In this document: positions 35,687 through 38,473 of the stretch, piece by piece | Position numbering within the stretch: the stretch's first letter is position 1 | Layout: the number at the start of each line of letters is the position of its first letter | From: an uncultured Eubacteriaceae bacterium | GTDB taxonomy: Bacteria; Bacillota; Clostridia; Lachnospirales; CAG-274 | Assembly (NCBI GenBank): GCA_947086655.1 | Contig: CAMTZM010000023.1 | Coordinates: forward strand, 1 to 38,473 | Length of the DNA stretch: 38,473 nt | Reading direction: 5' to 3' | Position numbers and translations under genes: made by a program | Notes under the pieces: model-generated | Told to the model about the DNA's origin: nothing | Databases searched by the model: none | The model's input: only the letters and a program-made list of their open reading frames with translations

Positions 35687-35715
35687 TTGATAATAAATAA
35701 GATTTAAAATATTAT
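35687..35715 (+). promoter_or_regulatory. Sigma-A-type promoter before the transglutaminase pseudogene
   Basis: TTGATA (35687-35692), exactly 17 bases, TATTAT (35710-35715), about 40 bases before the start codon. It matches 10 of 12 consensus positions. Confidence 0.55.
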
Positions 35716-35754
35716 TACAATTTACATATACAAGGACAATAAGTGATTTAAGTG

Positions 35755-36441
35755 ATGAATAAGGGTATTTATTATAATTCTTTAGATTGTGGTAAAAAAA
35801 ATCTGTATGATTTACTATTGTCTGCATTTTTAATGAATTCATGGAAAATTGAATGCGGAAGGATAGCATCTAAAATAGATATAATGAAAGTAATTGATAT
35901 GGTTTTAGCGGATAATCCTAATATTTTTTATTTCGATAAGACTTATGTTTGGGTAGAGGACAGGCTTGGCATGAAATCAATTACTTTACGGGAATATATG
36001 AAAATGTCTGAGATTGAAACTATGCAGTATGATTTATCAGAAACTATTGAACAGGTATATCGAAAAATTATGGCATATAATTGTGATACAGGTTATGAAA
36101 AGCTTAAGCACATATATGAATATTTACAAAAAAATATTAAATATGATAATGATGAATTATCTGTTTACCATAATGGAACTGTGAAGAATTACATTTCCCA
36201 TAATGCTTATGGAGCATTGATAGGTAAAAGGGCTGTATGTGATGGAATTGCATCAGCATTTGCTCTTTTATGTCAGCGTCTAAAAATCGAATGTTCTGTA
36301 ATAAGCGGAACATCGGATTATATGAGTAATAGAGTTATACAGCATGCATGGAATATTGTTAAAATGAATGACCAATATTTTCATTTCGATCCAACATGGG
36401 ATATTAATATATCGTTTGATACATGTAATTATTCTTATTAG
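35755..36441 (+). pseudogene. Transglutaminase-like protein, N-terminal fragment
   Basis: A 228-residue fragment starting at ATG 35755. The transglutaminase/protease fold is recognised from RAVCDGIASAFALLCQRLKI (catalytic Cys), VIQHAWNIVKM (His) and YFHFDPTWD (Asp). There is no signal peptide, so it is probably cytoplasmic, unlike the protein at 32790. The frame meets TAG at 36439, immediately after the catalytic Asp, and continues in the same frame as YFGLDDVSIKNDHIWDY, the typical next segment. The catalytic part is complete, so partial activity is conceivable, but the gene is damaged twice. Confidence 0.75.
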
Positions 36442-36776
36442 TATTTTGGATTAGATGATGTTAGTATTAAAAATGATCATATATGGGATTATAAATCTGT
36501 TCCTAAATGTGACAGCAGAATGCTTTCGTACTATGAAATTAGCAATTGTTTTTTCAATGATTTATCACAACTGAGTAAATACTTATGTGATGAAATAAGA
36601 AGAAATCCTAAGATAATACGATTTAAGCTTTCAAATAATATCTTTATGGGTGAAAAAATATAGATGATTATTTGAGTAAAAAAATAATTGAAATTGTCTG
36701 CGATAACGGTATGAATAAAGAAATGAGATATTTTTGGAACAACAAAACAGGGTGTTTCTTTGCGATATTTAATTAA
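36442..36776 (+). pseudogene. Transglutaminase-like protein, C-terminal fragment
   Basis: This is the in-frame continuation after TAG 36439 (YFGLDDVSIKNDHIWDYKSV, then YYEISNCFFNDLSQL) up to a second stop at 36661. One base shift then continues as DDYLSKKIIEIVCDNG and MNKEMRYFWNNKTGCFFAIF to the stop at 36774-36776. No start codon with a ribosome site is seen, so it is not expected to be made on its own. Confidence 0.65.
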
Positions 36777-36804
36777 AAGATAAAATATAATCGAAGTTGG
36801 AAAT

Positions 36805-37497
36805 ATGGAAGATAGACGAAATTATTATGAAATCATTGATAAATTATCTTTTGATCCTATTGAAACAAAAGATAAAAAGATAATTGATGCAGTTGAATTA
36901 TGGAAACTACTTGAAGACAAACGAGGTATATCGCAAGAAGAAGTAGACAGAGAGCAGCGTCAGCAAGAATTAGATATGTATGACGATATAAAAAAATGTC
37001 TTACAAATAAGAATATGCGTAAAGCCGAAGCTGATAAAATGAAAAAAAAGCAAACAAAAAAATTAAACGACATTATATCTGTGCTTAAAGAAAGTAGTGA
37101 GCAGAATAATTTATGTGTTTCAAATGCCAGAATTATCAGTATAGCTAAAAGTCTTCGTTTAGATAAAGAAAAAACTGTTAAAAGGGTATTTGAAAGTGCA
37201 GGTTTTGAAGTTATAGAAAGAAAAGCTGTTAATATTACTAAGGATATTTTGCTTTCGGATACAATTTTTAATTCAATATGCAAAAATATAGGTAAGTTAA
37301 ATACGCTAAATCATAAAGATTATTCATGGTTAAATAAAGTATCTAATCTTTATGACTTAGTGGCATACTATAAGAATGATGAAACTAATATAAAGTTAAT
37401 ACCGAATGAACTTTTTATACCTTCTTCTCAAAATGTCATTGACAAGGGGTACAGTTTAAAATTATATTTGAAAAAGGATTGGAGAAATTTGATATAA
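36805..37497 (+). CDS. Coiled hypothetical protein, C-terminus replaced by transposase DNA
   Basis: A 230-residue protein starting 28 bases after the pseudogene. It begins NYYEIIDKLSFDPIETKDKK, which resembles the J-like N-terminal helix of DnaJ-related proteins in Firmicutes, followed by a long charged helical region (QRQQELDMYDDIKKCLT, MKKKQTKKLND). A stretch SNARIISIAKSLRLDKEKTVK looks like a helix-turn-helix. From about 37476 the DNA is transposase sequence, so the last residues (DWRNLI) are an accident of fusion and the real protein was longer. Function is unknown. Confidence 0.5.
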   Translation: MEDRRNYYEIIDKLSFDPIETKDKKIIDAVELWKLLEDKRGISQEEVDREQRQQELDMYDDIKKCLTNKNMRKAEADKMKKKQTKKLNDIISVLKESSEQNNLCVSNARIISIAKSLRLDKEKTVKRVFESAGFEVIERKAVNITKDILLSDTIFNSICKNIGKLNTLNHKDYSWLNKVSNLYDLVAYYKNDETNIKLIPNELFIPSSQNVIDKGYSLKLYLKKDWRNLI

Positions 37498-37721
37498 AAT
37501 ATCACAGAATTATGCTGGCAGCGCCAAGACATAATGGAAAAGCAGAACGTCAGAACAGGCAAGATGGAGAGAGATTTTATGAAAATATGAGAATGTATAG
37601 TTTAGAAGACGGTAGAAAACAATTAGCTGTTTATCAAAGAAAATCAAATAACTATATAAAAACTTGCCTAAATATGAAAAGTCCGAATCAGGTAATTCAA
37701 GAATATTTGGGAGTAATGTAA
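37479..37721 (+). pseudogene. DDE transposase C-terminal remnant (rve superfamily)
   Basis: An 80-residue 3' end of an integrase-core transposase (IS3/IS481 type). It shows APRHNGKAERQNRQDGERFY, where the Glu in KAERQ is the third catalytic acid, and the closing NYIKTCLNMKSPNQVIQEYL. The 5' part with the two Asp residues is missing; the sequence joins the hypothetical gene directly near 37476. No ribosome site precedes it. It is a relic of an insertion sequence that deleted the end of the neighbouring gene. Confidence 0.75.
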
Positions 37722-38421
37722 AAATAGTTAAGGCAAGGCATTCATCAGGTAAATTGCTGAACGCCAAATTCAATTATAACACAAAGAACCCGTTGTCAAG
37801 GTCGGTAGTATTTTGCATTCACAAAATCTCCCCCTTTTCCTTTATAACTTTATTCTCTATTAAAGTGTAACCCATCATTGACCCTTTAACAGACCATTTA
37901 ATGTTTTAGCTACTAAGATATTAACATTCACGTGTTTTTTTCTTACCTTTAAAATCAACAAGCTATCAGCTAAATAAATTGCTTTTATAAAAAATGTAAG
38001 TAAGAAAAGAAATTTAAAAAATAAGGAATAAAAAAATAAAATATTAATACAACTATTAGAATTAAAATTATGTGTAAATGTAGATAAAAATGTGGAAAAT
38101 TATAATTTAATAAAAAAAGTAAAATTCCACTATGAAAAAACAGAATTTAATATGGCATTTTCAGTAATATAAAACTTTGAAATTAATAATATTTTTTTGA
38201 TACGAAAGAAATATTTACAATAAACTCTCAGAGAAAAAACACAGCAAAATATTTTACTAAACATTGGAAAAAATGACAAAAATCAAACACCCTAAACTTA
38301 ATATGAAAATAGAATACCTTTTAAAAATTTTTAAACTATAACTAATGAAATTCACATAATTTGATGTTTACAATTCGCTTGTTATAAACAAAAGCCTCTA
38401 ATACACCTATATAGTAAGACA
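37722..38421. other. AT-rich stretch without genes
   Basis: Seven hundred bases with no convincing reading frame. The first 150 bases (to about 37870) are probably the non-coding tail of the relic insertion sequence; the remainder is very AT-rich and shows nothing I can name. It ends at the right copy of the terminal repeat. Confidence 0.5.
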
Positions 38422-38473
38422 CAGGACAAACGCATGAGTAAATTTTTTATGAACAAATTATGAACGAAAAGCA
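38422..38473 (-). repeat. Right copy of 52-bp terminal inverted repeat
   Basis: This is the exact reverse complement of 3-54, ending at the last base of the window. The same repeated element therefore begins at both ends in opposite orientation. Such ends are typical where an assembly stops at multi-copy insertion sequences. Confidence 0.85.

Noticed and set aside
14153..36441. Stop-codon reassignment as explanation for in-frame TAA and TAG codons
   Set aside because: Both codons are used as normal gene ends throughout the window, and the interrupted positions would need different amino acids (Trp at 25383, others elsewhere), so point mutations are simpler.

Overview
The window is AT-rich DNA that reads like an anaerobic Firmicute (Clostridia). 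Supporting this are strong AGGAGG-type ribosome sites, proteins with S-layer homology (SLH) domains, copper-amine-oxidase-type 'stalk' domains, and a Firmicute-style (type VIIb) secretion locus. I cannot name the species. No tRNA, rRNA or CRISPR array was seen.

Layout. (1) 1-3841: decayed DNA. A large serine recombinase lacks its 5' end and carries a frameshift, and a recD2-type helicase gene carries two frameshifts. (2) 4206-5650: a tyrosine recombinase gene lies inside a perfect 28-bp inverted repeat. A near-consensus sigma-A promoter (TTGACA, 17 bp, TATTAT) sits just inside the left repeat and points outward. This looks like a self-inverting promoter switch; as sequenced the promoter points away from the secretion genes, and flipping the segment would aim it at essC. 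(3) 5824-25183: type VII secretion locus. It holds a three-ATPase EssC, a LytTR response regulator (frameshifted), a possible EspG-like chaperone, three WXG100 proteins, two large WXG/LXG-like candidate substrates, two DUF4176 proteins, a YukD/EsaB ubiquitin-like protein, zinc-ribbon and NPCBM membrane proteins, a secreted LprI-stalk protein, an FHA protein, two PP2C phosphatases and an SLH membrane protein. (4) 25209-35123: cell-surface block. It holds an RCC1 remnant, three large paralogous SLH proteins (one with a transglutaminase domain), a Hanks-type Ser/Thr kinase and a stalk/beta-propeller protein. A 119-bp MITE-like insertion lies between the first large SLH gene and the kinase. (5) 35124-38473: decayed DNA with a resolvase remnant, a broken transglutaminase gene, a truncated hypothetical gene and a transposase tail.

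A perfect 52-bp inverted repeat lies at the two extreme ends of the window, so the contig probably stops at two copies of one repeated element.

How the genes may work together (inference): EssC exports the WXG100/LXG-like proteins. The kinase, phosphatases and FHA domains would set activity by phosphorylation. SLH and stalk proteins would provide the envelope part, since no EssA, EssB or EsaA homologue is recognisable. The invertible promoter would make the locus phase-variable. About ten reading-frame breaks, many of them single-base indels in homopolymers, are spread across the window and could be either real decay or sequencing error.
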